Source: Treponema sp. (GTDB lineage Bacteria; Spirochaetota; Spirochaetia; Treponematales; UBA12059). Taken from it: a stretch of DNA of 11,697 nt. The stretch lies in NCBI GenBank assembly GCA_012517645.1, contig JAAYUR010000287.1:1-11697 (forward strand), read 5' to 3'. The position numbers were made by a program, and so were the translations under genes. Below are positions 1 to 6,647 of this stretch, in pieces. How positions within the stretch are numbered: position 1 is the first letter of the stretch; the number at the start of each line of letters is the position of its first letter. The notes below the pieces were generated by a model. It was not told where the DNA came from. It did not search any database and was given only the letters and a program-made list of their open reading frames with translations.

Positions 1-64
1 GAAGTTAAGCCCTCCAACGCCGATGGTACTGCCTTCGCGGTGGGAGAGTAGGTCGTCGCCAGGC
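1..64 (+). rRNA. rrf: 5S ribosomal RNA, 3' part
   Basis: The first 64 bases read as the 3' half of a bacterial 5S rRNA. They show the conserved GAAGTTAAGC, CGCCGATGGTACTGC and GGGAGAGTAGGTCGTCGCC blocks and end in GCCAGGC, which would pair with a GCCTGG-type 5' end lying outside the window. A T-run follows immediately at 65. The 5' half, and presumably the 23S and 16S genes of the operon, lie to the left of base 1. The 3' end at 64 is inferred from the usual helix I pairing and could be off by one or two bases. Confidence 0.95.
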
Positions 65-77
65 TTTTTTTTATTTT
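58..77 (+). terminator. T-rich terminator after the 5S gene
   Basis: The 3' strand of 5S helix I (GCCAGGC, 58-64) is followed directly by eight T, one A and four T (65-77). This is the usual arrangement in which the terminal rRNA helix plus a U-tract ends an rRNA operon. The matching 5' strand of the helix is outside the window, so the hairpin itself cannot be seen. Confidence 0.75.
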
Positions 78-196
78 CGTGGACGGCGAACCGTGGTCGG
101 TGGTCGGAAGCGCTGCCGCCCGCCGGCGCCGTCCACGCCCCCGCGTGGGCCGCGGCCGCGCGCTGCGACCAAGCCGTCTACTGTCCACTGTCCACT
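78..196. repeat. Heptamer-repeat zone with an 11-bp inverted repeat
   Basis: GTGGACG occurs at 79-85 and GTGGTCG twice in tandem at 93-99 and 100-106, all in the same 7-base phase. The complementary form CGTCCAC is at 130-136, and CTGTCCA-type heptamers run in tandem at 180-196 (ACTGTCC twice plus ACT). CGTGGACGGCG at 78-88 is exactly complementary to CGCCGTCCACG at 127-137, so the left part can fold into a stem with a 38-base loop. The zone sits between the rRNA terminator and the start of the transporter gene. It looks like a decayed simple-repeat region; no function is evident. Confidence 0.6.
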
Positions 197-213
197 TCTT
201 GGGAGCCCTGGTC

Positions 214-891
214 ATGATGGAAAACCTACCGCCGGGTTCCGGCGTACAGCGATCCCTTGTACGTTCGGCGACCCTGCTGTCCGGCATCTACATCGCCGCA
301 CAGATGCTTTCGGATATCGCAAGCCTGAAGATCGCGGTTGTGGCGGGGCTTGCCGTGGACGCCGGGACGTTCATATATCCGATAACCTTTACCCTCCGGG
401 ACTTGATCCATAAACGCCTCGGGAAGTCCGCCGCACGCACCGTGATCATACTGGCCGCCGGGATCAACCTAGCCATGGCCGGATACCTCTGGCTGGTAAG
501 CGCATTACCCGCGGACGCGGCCTGGACAGCATGGGAGGGGGCCGGCGTCACCGCGAACGACGCCTTCGCGCGTATCCTTGCGCCCGCCTGGACCATCGTC
601 CTGGCCAGCATAGCCGCGGAGGTCGTGAGCGAACTCATCGACACGGAGGTCTATCACCTGTGGACGACCCGGGTTACCGAGCGGCTCAAATGGAGCCGGG
701 TCCTCGTGTCCAATGCCGCCAGCGTACCTGTGGACAGCCTTATCTTTTCCTGGCTGGCCTTCGGCTGGGGCCTTGGGATGCCCGCGGCCCAGGTCTGGGA
801 GATCTTCTGGTTCAACGTGGCCGTCAAGGGCGCCGTTACTTTGGCCTCGCTCCCCGGGATCTATTTGGTCCGGCAACGGCCGACGCAGTAG
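214..891 (+). CDS. yhhQ: YhhQ-family queuosine precursor transporter (VUT family)
   Basis: This is a 225-residue integral membrane protein with about six hydrophobic segments (roughly residues 17-37, 38-60, 76-97, 118-136, 165-186 and 193-219). It matches the YhhQ/VUT (DUF165) family, inner-membrane carriers that take up 7-deazaguanine precursors of queuosine (preQ0 and preQ1 in E. coli YhhQ). Family-like blocks are LSDIASLKI (32-40), GTFIYPITFTLRDLI (51-65), SELIDTEVYHLW (129-140) and SNAASVPVDSLIF (166-178); the last two carry the conserved acidic residues. The start at 214 is chosen because GGGAG at 201-205 lies eight bases upstream. The reading frame stays open back to 79, but that extension is Arg/Pro-rich translation of the heptamer zone. 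A second ATG at 217 is equally possible. No queuosine biosynthesis gene or preQ1 riboswitch is visible next to it, so salvage is inferred from family alone. Confidence 0.85.
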   Translation: MMENLPPGSGVQRSLVRSATLLSGIYIAAQMLSDIASLKIAVVAGLAVDAGTFIYPITFTLRDLIHKRLGKSAARTVIILAAGINLAMAGYLWLVSALPADAAWTAWEGAGVTANDAFARILAPAWTIVLASIAAEVVSELIDTEVYHLWTTRVTERLKWSRVLVSNAASVPVDSLIFSWLAFGWGLGMPAAQVWEIFWFNVAVKGAVTLASLPGIYLVRQRPTQ

Positions 892-1353
892 GTATCCCGA
901 GTTCCGCGTTCCGGCCGAGAGCTGCGTACGAAAAGCATTGAACCCGTTTTGAAAGACGGGCATCCTTGACGGTAGGGCCCGGCCAAGCGTACAATTCCTA
1001 TCTATTGAGCCAATTCCAAAAGTCGGTCACTTTTGAAATTGGCTTTGCGATTGCTCGCGGTTGTGTTGCAACCGCAAGCAATCGCGGATTTCAAGGTGGT
1101 TTTTTCAAAACTCCCTGAGTTTTGAAAGAACTTCTATTAATAAATCGTTTTCTGGACCGCCGCCTTCAGGCGGATGTCCGGCCGGACCCGAGCGGATATC
1201 CAGCTGCGGGAACCCGGCTTACGGCGGACTGGGGTTTCGAAGCTGCGGATCCCGTCCCTTAATTCAGCATCGCCCCGACGGCCGGCACGGCCCGGACAGG
1301 GGCGGGCGCGTCACCGCGGGCGGAAGCCGCTGCGCCGCGGGAAGGAGCGATCT
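892..1353. other. 462-bp non-coding gap with serial palindromes
   Basis: I see no convincing gene here; the open frames have no family resemblance and cross the stem-loops. The left part contains a small stem-loop at 943-960 (CCCGT/ACGGG arms). The middle (about 1009-1150) is clearly more AT-rich than its surroundings and holds three long stem-loops, listed separately. Next come CCGCC-TTCA-GGCGG (1160-1173) and the perfect 12-base palindrome GTCCGGCCGGAC (1176-1187). The rest, up to the ribosome binding site at 1341-1347, is very GC-rich and includes CGCCCC (1271-1276) complementary to GGGGCG (1299-1304). TTTTGAAA recurs at 947-954, 1031-1038 and 1120-1127. No clear sigma-70 promoter for the downstream gene was found. 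Confidence 0.6.
1009..1131. repeat. Array of three consecutive long stem-loops
   Basis: Stem-loop 1: arms 1009-1023 and 1029-1043, 15 positions with one mismatch (C1016/A1036), five-base loop. Stem-loop 2: arms 1047-1063 and 1069-1085, 17 positions with one mismatch (C1056/A1076), five-base loop TGTTG. Stem-loop 3: arms 1099-1113 and 1117-1131, 15 positions with one T1102/G1128 wobble, three-base loop CCT. Stem-loops 1 and 2 are three bases apart; 2 and 3 are 13 apart. None is followed by a T-tract on either strand, so simple intrinsic termination does not explain them. Possible explanations are a structured leader of the gene at 1354, a small RNA, or a palindromic mobile or REP-like repeat. 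The sequence alone cannot decide between these. Confidence 0.7.
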
Positions 1354-2532
1354 TTGGACATACTTAAGAAGTGCCGCGAGTTCGACGAGCACAAGAAGGT
1401 CATGGCCCTGGGCCTGTATCCCTTCTTCCAACCCCTTCAAGGCACGGAGGGCACCGAGGTCACCATGTCCGGCCGCAAGGTGATCATGCTCGGCTCGAAC
1501 AACTACCTGGGGCTCACCTTCCATCCTAAGGTAAAGGAAGCCGCCAAGAAGGCCATAGACACATTCGGAACCAGCTGTACCGGCAGTCGCCTGATCAACG
1601 GAACCCTATGCATCCACGAAGAGCTCGAGCATCGCCTGGCCGCCTTCATGAAGCGGGAGGCCGCCCTGGTCTTCTCCACGGGCATGCAGACTAACCTGGG
1701 ATCCATCTCCTGCCTGATCGGCCGCAACGACATCGTGATCACCGACAAGGACGACCACGCCTCCATCGTGGACGCCTGCCGCCTTGGCTACGGGGAGATC
1801 AAGCGTTTCGTGCACGGCGACCTGGACCAGCTGGAACGCATTCTCCAGAAGATCCCCGAGGAGAACGGAGTCCTGGTCGTGGTGGACGGGGTCTTCTCCA
1901 TGGGCGGGGACATCGTGGACCTGCCTAGGCTGGGGCCCCTCTGCAAGAAGTACGGCGCCCGCCTGTACGTGGACGACGCGCACTCCATCGGTGTGCTGGG
2001 AGGAGGTCGAGGAACGGCGTTCCACTTCAACCAGCTGGGGGACGTGGACCTGACCATGGGCACCTTCTCGAAGAGCTTCGCCTCTTTGGGCGGGTTCGTC
2101 GTAGGCGACGCGGATATCATCGACTACATCAAGCACATGGCCCGGTCCTTCATCTTCTCCGCCTCCCTGCCCGCCCCGAACGTCATGGCCGCCATGGCGG
2201 CCCTGGACATCATGGAGAACGAGCCGGAGCACGTGGAGCGACTTTGGGAAAACGCCCGGTACATGATGAAGAGCTATCGGGAACTCGGTTTCAACATCGG
2301 AGCCACCCAGACCCCGATCATACCGTTGATCATCGGGGACGACATGAAGTGCTTCGAGTTCTGGAAGGAAGCCTACGAGGGCGGAGTCTACGCCAACCCC
2401 GTCATCGCCCCCGCGGTGCCCCAGGGCATGGCCCTTATGCGGACCAGCTATATGGCCACCCATACCCGGGAACAGTTGAACAGGGCGCTGGACATCTTCG
2501 CGAAGGCCGGGAAGAAGGTCGGGGTGATCTAG
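1354..2532 (+). CDS. PLP-dependent alpha-oxoamine synthase, serine palmitoyltransferase-like
   Basis: This 392-residue cytoplasmic enzyme belongs to the alpha-oxoamine synthase family (KBL, BioF, ALAS, SPT), fold-type I PLP enzymes that condense an amino acid with an acyl-CoA and release CO2. Visible landmarks are GSNNYLGL (47-54), GTSCTGSRLINGTL (72-85), the PLP-stacking His135 in DHASIVD, DGVFSMGGDIVDLP (178-191), the cofactor Asp/His in VDDAHSIGVLG (206-216) and the Schiff-base Lys240 in GTFSKSFASLGGF. The length is normal for the family. The GTSCTGSR block and the KHMARSFIFSAS and NEPEHVERLW stretches resemble bacterial (Bacteroides-type) serine palmitoyltransferases more than BioF or Kbl, from memory. 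Translation most likely starts at TTG 1354, six bases after AAGGAG (1342-1347). The frame is open to 1174 but the extra residues are unlike the family. It stands alone in the window, so the substrate is unproven; glycine C-acetyltransferase is the main alternative. Confidence 0.88.
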   Translation: MDILKKCREFDEHKKVMALGLYPFFQPLQGTEGTEVTMSGRKVIMLGSNNYLGLTFHPKVKEAAKKAIDTFGTSCTGSRLINGTLCIHEELEHRLAAFMKREAALVFSTGMQTNLGSISCLIGRNDIVITDKDDHASIVDACRLGYGEIKRFVHGDLDQLERILQKIPEENGVLVVVDGVFSMGGDIVDLPRLGPLCKKYGARLYVDDAHSIGVLGGGRGTAFHFNQLGDVDLTMGTFSKSFASLGGFVVGDADIIDYIKHMARSFIFSASLPAPNVMAAMAALDIMENEPEHVERLWENARYMMKSYRELGFNIGATQTPIIPLIIGDDMKCFEFWKEAYEGGVYANPVIAPAVPQGMALMRTSYMATHTREQLNRALDIFAKAGKKVGVI

Positions 2533-2644
2533 CGCGAAGTCCCGGAACCCCGGGACCCAGCGGGGACGAAGCCCGACGGGCTTCGCCGCATCGGCCGTGG
2601 GGCTTACGTGCGGCAGGATCCTCCCAAGTTGCGTCCGAATCCAG

Positions 2645-2678
2645 GAAGCGCCGCCCCGATGGGGCGGCGCTTCGTTTC
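2645..2678 (+). terminator. Strong stem-loop between convergent genes
   Basis: GAAGCGCCGCCCC (2645-2657) and GGGGCGGCGCTTC (2661-2673) form a perfect 13-bp stem with a three-base GAT loop, followed by GTTTC. It lies 112 bases after the stop of the alpha-oxoamine synthase gene and 34 bases beyond the 3' end of the convergent regulator gene. It probably terminates the + strand transcript and may also serve the opposite one. The T-run is short on the + side and absent on the - side. Confidence 0.75.
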
Positions 2679-2707
2679 AGGGGGCGGAATCCACCCGGGA
2701 CCTCCGG

Positions 2708-3991
2708 CTAGATCGTGACTTCGTACAGCCTGCGGGGTCGGCCGGCGCGGCTGCTGCTCTCGATCGCCGCGATCCGGGCGGCCCCCGCGGCGATCAGGCC
2801 CTGGAGTATCCTCCGGGCGCTCCGGGGACTGACCTCCAGACCCGCCGCGAACTCCTCCACGTCGAAGCGGTTGCGGCCGGCGCTCCGCACCAAGGCGCGG
2901 ATCTTCGACACATGGGCGGGGCTCAACCCCGATGCCTCCGCGACGGCCAGGATCCCGGCGTCGCTCTCCGAAATCTTATACCGGGTCGGCTCGGTGCGTG
3001 AAAGGGGCCCGCGGATCTCCCCGTCCACGTCCACGGAGAAGAGACTGGACTCCTTAGAACCGCCGGCGCGGTTCAGGGCTTTTCGGGCGTTCGCCTCCGC
3101 GTTGTACGCCGTGGTTCCGTATCCGAGGCCCCCGCGGAAGACGAGGCCTTCCCGCTCGGCGGCTGAGAAGAGAGCGGACATCCAGTTCGGTTCCTCCGCG
3201 GCTCCCCGAGTCGAGAACAGGATGTATTCATTGTACCCGAAGGGGAACAGGGAACCGAAGATTCCGTTGGCAAAATCGATCAGGATTCGCTCGAAGGAGT
3301 TCTTGACCCGGAGGAAGTCGTAGGCCGTCGAAGCCGAGGCCGTGCCGCTTCGAAGCTGGAAGATGAAAACCGCGGTCTGGTAAGCCCGGAGACGGTTGTT
3401 TTGGCCGATGAAGATCGCCTTCTCGACGCTCTCCCGGATCGTATGCAACGTGGGGTAGACCCGGTGGCAGGGAACTCCCCGCTCCTCCAGGAGTTCCGTC
3501 GTCCTACGCAGGCCCGAAAGGGCCACGTCGGTGATTCCCCGGCGATAGAAAGACTCGTGGGCGTCCGCGAGCTCCTCGTACGAAGCGGATTCCCCGTATT
3601 CCACCATCCGGACGGTGCTGAACCGGATTCCGAGCTCCTCGGCGACCTCCTGTAGATCCTGTTCCGCGAAGGAGTCGATGCTGATCCGGTCGAAGCTCTG
3701 TCCCCGTTGCCGCATGTCCCAGAGGGGCCGGGCCAGGCTCATGCCCAAGCGGGGAAGGTAGAGCAGGGGCTTGGATGTGACGTTTGCCAGGGCCGCGATC
3801 CGGTAGGGCACGACGCCGGAAAAGAGGATGACGTCGCAGGTCGGGGCGAGCTCCCGGGTGATCTCGGGGCTTTCCTCCTTGAGCTTGTAGACCCCCGAAA
3901 CGAATTCCACCGAATCCAGGTAACGGGCAGAGGCCTGAAGAATGCGTTCCAGGGAGTCCGCGGGGCCGACGAGCCCGATCTTCACCTTCAT
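2708..3991 (-). CDS. Predicted transcriptional regulator with PrpR-like, cyclase-like and winged-helix parts
   Basis: A 427-residue soluble protein. Residues 1-190 look like an alpha/beta sensor region of PrpR-N type (VILFSGVVPYRIA, 54-66, then a second lobe near LADAHESFYRRGITDVALSG, 141-160). Residues 200-325 contain NEYILFS (254-260) and GLGYGTTAYNAEANARKAL (288-306), the latter resembling the GxGxGxTxxEAExNAxxAL pattern of GTP-cyclohydrolase-III/GGDEF-like domains, but without a GGDEF signature. Residues 340-427 look like a winged helix-turn-helix, with FDVEEFAAGLEVSPRSARR (376-394) and a basic wing RAGRPRRLYEV (415-425). This is the last gene of the abgT cluster on the same strand, 47 bases after the AbgA-like gene, so local control of that cluster is the natural inference. 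No good Shine-Dalgarno precedes ATG 3991; translation may depend on the upstream gene. Family membership is by motif impression; confidence in a DNA-binding role is moderate. Confidence 0.65.
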   Translation of the reverse strand: MKVKIGLVGPADSLERILQASARYLDSVEFVSGVYKLKEESPEITRELAPTCDVILFSGVVPYRIAALANVTSKPLLYLPRLGMSLARPLWDMRQRGQSFDRISIDSFAEQDLQEVAEELGIRFSTVRMVEYGESASYEELADAHESFYRRGITDVALSGLRRTTELLEERGVPCHRVYPTLHTIRESVEKAIFIGQNNRLRAYQTAVFIFQLRSGTASASTAYDFLRVKNSFERILIDFANGIFGSLFPFGYNEYILFSTRGAAEEPNWMSALFSAAEREGLVFRGGLGYGTTAYNAEANARKALNRAGGSKESSLFSVDVDGEIRGPLSRTEPTRYKISESDAGILAVAEASGLSPAHVSKIRALVRSAGRNRFDVEEFAAGLEVSPRSARRILQGLIAAGAARIAAIESSSRAGRPRRLYEVTI

Positions 3992-4038
3992 GGGGATACT
4001 ATACCGGACATTCCGCCCGCCCGCCTATCCGGATTTTG

Positions 4039-5343
4039 TCAGCGGTCCCCGGTATCCCCCTTTGAAAGGCGCCGGGCCAGCAGGGCAAAGGTGAGCGCTC
4101 CCAAGGGAAGGTCCTTTTCCCGGAGGTCGAACCTCGGGGCGTGGTGGGCGTCCGAGAGCTCGGTACCCAGCACCACGTAGAGAGCCTTGCCCCCCCGTGC
4201 CTCGACCCGGTTCATCATGAAGCTGAAATCCTCGCTGCCCCCCAGGGGCAGGGGCTCCTCCACGGCGCGCTCGTACCCGGCTTCCAAGGCGCAGGCCGCC
4301 GCGATCTTGGAAAGGTCCGGATCGCTCCGGGCATCCGAGGCCTCCCCCATCTTCTCGATCCGGACTTGGACTCCATACGCCTGCCCGACGCCTTCCGCGA
4401 TCCGGACGGCCTCGGCGGCCATGAAGTCGTTGATCTCCGATGTCTGCCCTCGGGTTTCCAGAGCCAGAAAGGCGTGCTCCGGGATGACGTTGCGTCCCGT
4501 GCCTCCGGAGATCTTGCCGATGTTGACCCGTGAAGCGCCCGCGGAATGCCGGGGGATGCCCTGTATCTGGAGGGCCGTCGCGGCGGCGGCCAGGACAGCG
4601 CTGCGACCCAGTTCGGGATTTACACCCGCGTGGGCCGCCCGGCCGGTGAAATGAAAATCCAGCTTCGTGGTGGACAAGAAGCCGGAGACTCTACTGTAGA
4701 AGGTCCGGGAACCGTCCGGCACGATGCCTACGTGACCGGCGATCATGAAGTCCACATCGTCCAGGAAGCCGCTCTCGGCTATGCTCCGGGCTCCCCGGAC
4801 TCCCTCCTCGGCGGGTTGAAAGATGAGTTTGACCGTGCCGCCCCAGGATCCCCGGTGGGAGGCCAAAATACGGGCCAGAGCCAACCCGGTGACGATATGG
4901 GCGTCGTGTCCGCAGGCGTGCATGACCCCCTCGTGCATGGAGGCGAAGCCGAGTTTGCGGGGGAGGTGATCCGGATCCTCGGACTCCCGGACGTCGACGG
5001 CGTCCATGTCGAACCGGAAGCCCAGGACGGGGCCCGATCCGTTTCGGAGGATCCCCGCCACGGCGGTGAAGCCCCCCCGCATGCGCTCGACGAACGCGGG
5101 ATCGGCCCCCTCATCCAGTGCCCGCTGACGGCAGGCTTCCAGTATCCCCTCGTCCGGTACGCCCATCCGGAACCGGGGATCCATGATTTGCCGGCCGACT
5201 TGTACTTCGTACCCTTCCCGGGCCAGGAATCCGGCGATCCGGGAGGCGGTCCAGAACTCGGTGAAGGCGCTCTCCGGGTGACGATGGAATTCCCGGCGCT
5301 CGGCTGTCATGAACTCGTGGAGCGCGGCGGCGTCGGGTTTCAT
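4039..5343 (-). CDS. abgA: AbgA-like M20 amidohydrolase (p-aminobenzoyl-glutamate hydrolase subunit A type)
   Basis: A 434-residue cytoplasmic metallo-amidohydrolase of peptidase family M20D. The RMGVPDEG block (59-66), the inserted helical stretch after it, GFTAVAGI (91-98) and SEDPDHLPRK-LGFASMHEGVMHACGHDAH are close to E. coli AbgA, which with AbgB cleaves p-aminobenzoyl-glutamate to p-aminobenzoate and glutamate. Predicted metal ligands are Cys144, His146, Glu180, His204 and His401; Glu179 is the likely catalytic base. The dimerisation/lid domain is about residues 222-335. The start at 5343 is preferred over the upstream in-frame ATG at 5376: AAGGGAG lies seven bases before 5343, the ATG overlaps the preceding gene's stop as ATGA, and the N-terminus then matches AbgA in length. 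The neighbouring AbgT transporter supports an aroyl-amino-acid substrate. Whether it works as a homodimer or with the adjacent hydrolase is unknown. Confidence 0.88.
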   Translation of the reverse strand: MKPDAAALHEFMTAERREFHRHPESAFTEFWTASRIAGFLAREGYEVQVGRQIMDPRFRMGVPDEGILEACRQRALDEGADPAFVERMRGGFTAVAGILRNGSGPVLGFRFDMDAVDVRESEDPDHLPRKLGFASMHEGVMHACGHDAHIVTGLALARILASHRGSWGGTVKLIFQPAEEGVRGARSIAESGFLDDVDFMIAGHVGIVPDGSRTFYSRVSGFLSTTKLDFHFTGRAAHAGVNPELGRSAVLAAAATALQIQGIPRHSAGASRVNIGKISGGTGRNVIPEHAFLALETRGQTSEINDFMAAEAVRIAEGVGQAYGVQVRIEKMGEASDARSDPDLSKIAAACALEAGYERAVEEPLPLGGSEDFSFMMNRVEARGGKALYVVLGTELSDAHHAPRFDLREKDLPLGALTFALLARRLSKGDTGDR

Positions 5344-6542
5344 GCGGACACTCCCTTCCCCAGGTCCAGGGCGCAACGAAGGAAGACTCGAACGCCGACC
5401 CCAAGGGCGGATTCGTCGAAGTCGTAATGGGGGTTGTGGGGTTGGACCGGCGTCTCGCCGGGTTTCCGGTATCCCAGGAAAAGAAAGGCCGAGGGAACGG
5501 CTTTGGCGAAAAACGCGAAGTCCTCCCCTCCCGGGGCCGGCCGGGGGACCTCGATGAAGTTATCCGGTCCCAGTATATCCTGTATGCAGGACTTTGCCCT
5601 CTCGTAGATTCCCGGATCGTTGACCAGAGGCGGGTAGGTCAGGCGGTAGTCCACCTCGGCGACGGTTCCAAGGGCTTCCGCCGTCTTCTCGGCGATCGCG
5701 ATGACCCGGTCCCGTACCTGGAGGCGGACGGCCTCGTCGAAGGTTCGGACCGTGCCTTCCAGGGTCGCGGTCTCGGGGATCACGTTGTACCGGGTGCCCC
5801 CCCGGAAGACCCCGACGGTTACGACCGCCTGGGCGAAGGGGTCGACGTTTCGGGAAACGATACTCTGGAGGGCCGTCACGATATGGCTACCCGCCAGGAC
5901 GGGATCCGCCGCGGTATGGGGCATGGAGGCATGGCCGCCCTTCCCCCGGATGTTGATGATGAAGGGATCCGAGCCGGCCATCATGGCTCCGGGACGGGTG
6001 CCGACGGCGCCTAGGTCCAGGTCCGGCCAAAGATGCATCCCGATCATAACGTCCACATCGGGGTCCTTGAGCACCCCGTCCCGGATCATGTACTGGGCGC
6101 CCCCGCCGCTCTGGGCGTCCTCCTCGGCGGGCTGGAAGATGAGCTTGACGGTTCCCGCCAGCTCCTCCCGCATCCCCGATAGGACCTTGGCCACCCCCAG
6201 GCCCATGGCGGTATGCCCGTCATGGCCGCAGGCATGCATCATCCCGGGGACCTCGGAACGGAAGTCGTGGTCCGTGAGCTCCTGCATCTCCAGGGCGTCC
6301 ATGTCGAAGCGCAGGCCCACGGTCCGGCCGGGTCGGGATCCGCGGATGATCCCCGCGACTCCCGTCGTGTGGAATCCGGTTCTAACCTCGACGCCCAGCT
6401 CCTCCAGGGTTCGGACGACCAGGGCGGAGGTGCGGGTTTCCTTCCCGCTTCTCTCGGGGTGACGATGGAGATCCCTCCGCTTCTCGATGATCCAGGGCAG
6501 GGCCTCCTGGACACGGCGCGTGATTTCTAGGTTGTCGATCAA
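5340..6542 (-). CDS. M20D amidohydrolase (hippurate / N-acyl-amino-acid hydrolase type)
   Basis: A 400-residue cytoplasmic M20D-family enzyme. It has LHRHPE (25-30), GLRFDMDALEM (76-86), MHACGHDGHTAMG (102-114), FQPAEED (136-142), GMHLWPD (168-174), GKGGHASMPH (200-209) and HNPHYDFDE (369-377). Predicted dinuclear metal ligands are Cys105, His107, Glu141, His170 and His369, with Glu140 as the general base. All are present, so it should be active. Such enzymes remove acyl or aroyl groups from amino acids (hippurate, N-acetyl amino acids, IAA conjugates). It is shorter than E. coli AbgB (481 residues) and lacks AbgB-specific features I could recognise, so calling it AbgB is not justified. The start is TTG 6542, preceded by GAGGT seven bases upstream; no ATG gives a full N-terminus. 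The stop TGA at 5342-5340 overlaps the AbgA-like start as ATGA, a sign of translational coupling. Confidence 0.88.
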   Translation of the reverse strand: MIDNLEITRRVQEALPWIIEKRRDLHRHPERSGKETRTSALVVRTLEELGVEVRTGFHTTGVAGIIRGSRPGRTVGLRFDMDALEMQELTDHDFRSEVPGMMHACGHDGHTAMGLGVAKVLSGMREELAGTVKLIFQPAEEDAQSGGGAQYMIRDGVLKDPDVDVMIGMHLWPDLDLGAVGTRPGAMMAGSDPFIINIRGKGGHASMPHTAADPVLAGSHIVTALQSIVSRNVDPFAQAVVTVGVFRGGTRYNVIPETATLEGTVRTFDEAVRLQVRDRVIAIAEKTAEALGTVAEVDYRLTYPPLVNDPGIYERAKSCIQDILGPDNFIEVPRPAPGGEDFAFFAKAVPSAFLFLGYRKPGETPVQPHNPHYDFDESALGVGVRVFLRCALDLGKGVSA

Positions 6543-6604
6543 GGCGATACCTCGGTGGAGAATAGGATCGGCCGGGCGGGCTGGCGGCGATGCGCCCGGG
6601 GGAC

Positions 6605-6638
6605 GGAAGGGCCGCGTCCGGGCGACGCGAACCCTTCC
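6605..6638 (-). other. Intra-operon stem-loop between abgT and the amidohydrolase genes
   Basis: In the 105-base gap between the abgT stop and the next gene, GGAAGGG (6605-6611) pairs with CCCTTCC (6632-6638) and CGCGT (6613-6617) with ACGCG (6625-6629). The result is a 7+5 bp stem with a small asymmetric internal loop and a seven-base loop. It begins ten bases after the abgT stop codon in the direction of transcription. No T-run follows on the - strand, so it is better read as an mRNA-stabilising, processing or attenuating element than as a full terminator. Confidence 0.55.
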
Positions 6639-6647
6639 TTGTGTACA

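Noticed and set aside
79..213. 45-residue N-terminal extension of the YhhQ-family protein
   Set aside because: It translates the heptamer-repeat zone into Arg/Pro-rich sequence, and a ribosome binding site at 201-205 points to ATG 214.
943..960. Stem-loop CCCGT/ACGGG as a terminator for the YhhQ-family gene
   Set aside because: The stem is only five or six pairs and no T-run follows. It is kept only as a note within the gap description.
1120..1150. Promoter TTGAAA (1122-1127) with TATTAA or TAATAA downstream
   Set aside because: The spacing between the boxes is only 7 to 11 bases, far from 17, and the -35 lies in the arm of stem-loop 3.
892..1353. CRISPR array or riboswitch in the gap before the alpha-oxoamine synthase
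   Set aside because: There are no regularly spaced direct repeats with unique spacers. The stem-loops do not match the preQ1, SAM, glycine or TPP patterns I know.
1061..1483. 140-residue open frame starting inside the stem-loop array
   Set aside because: It crosses the palindromes and overlaps the alpha-oxoamine synthase gene out of frame. There is no ribosome binding site and no recognisable domain.
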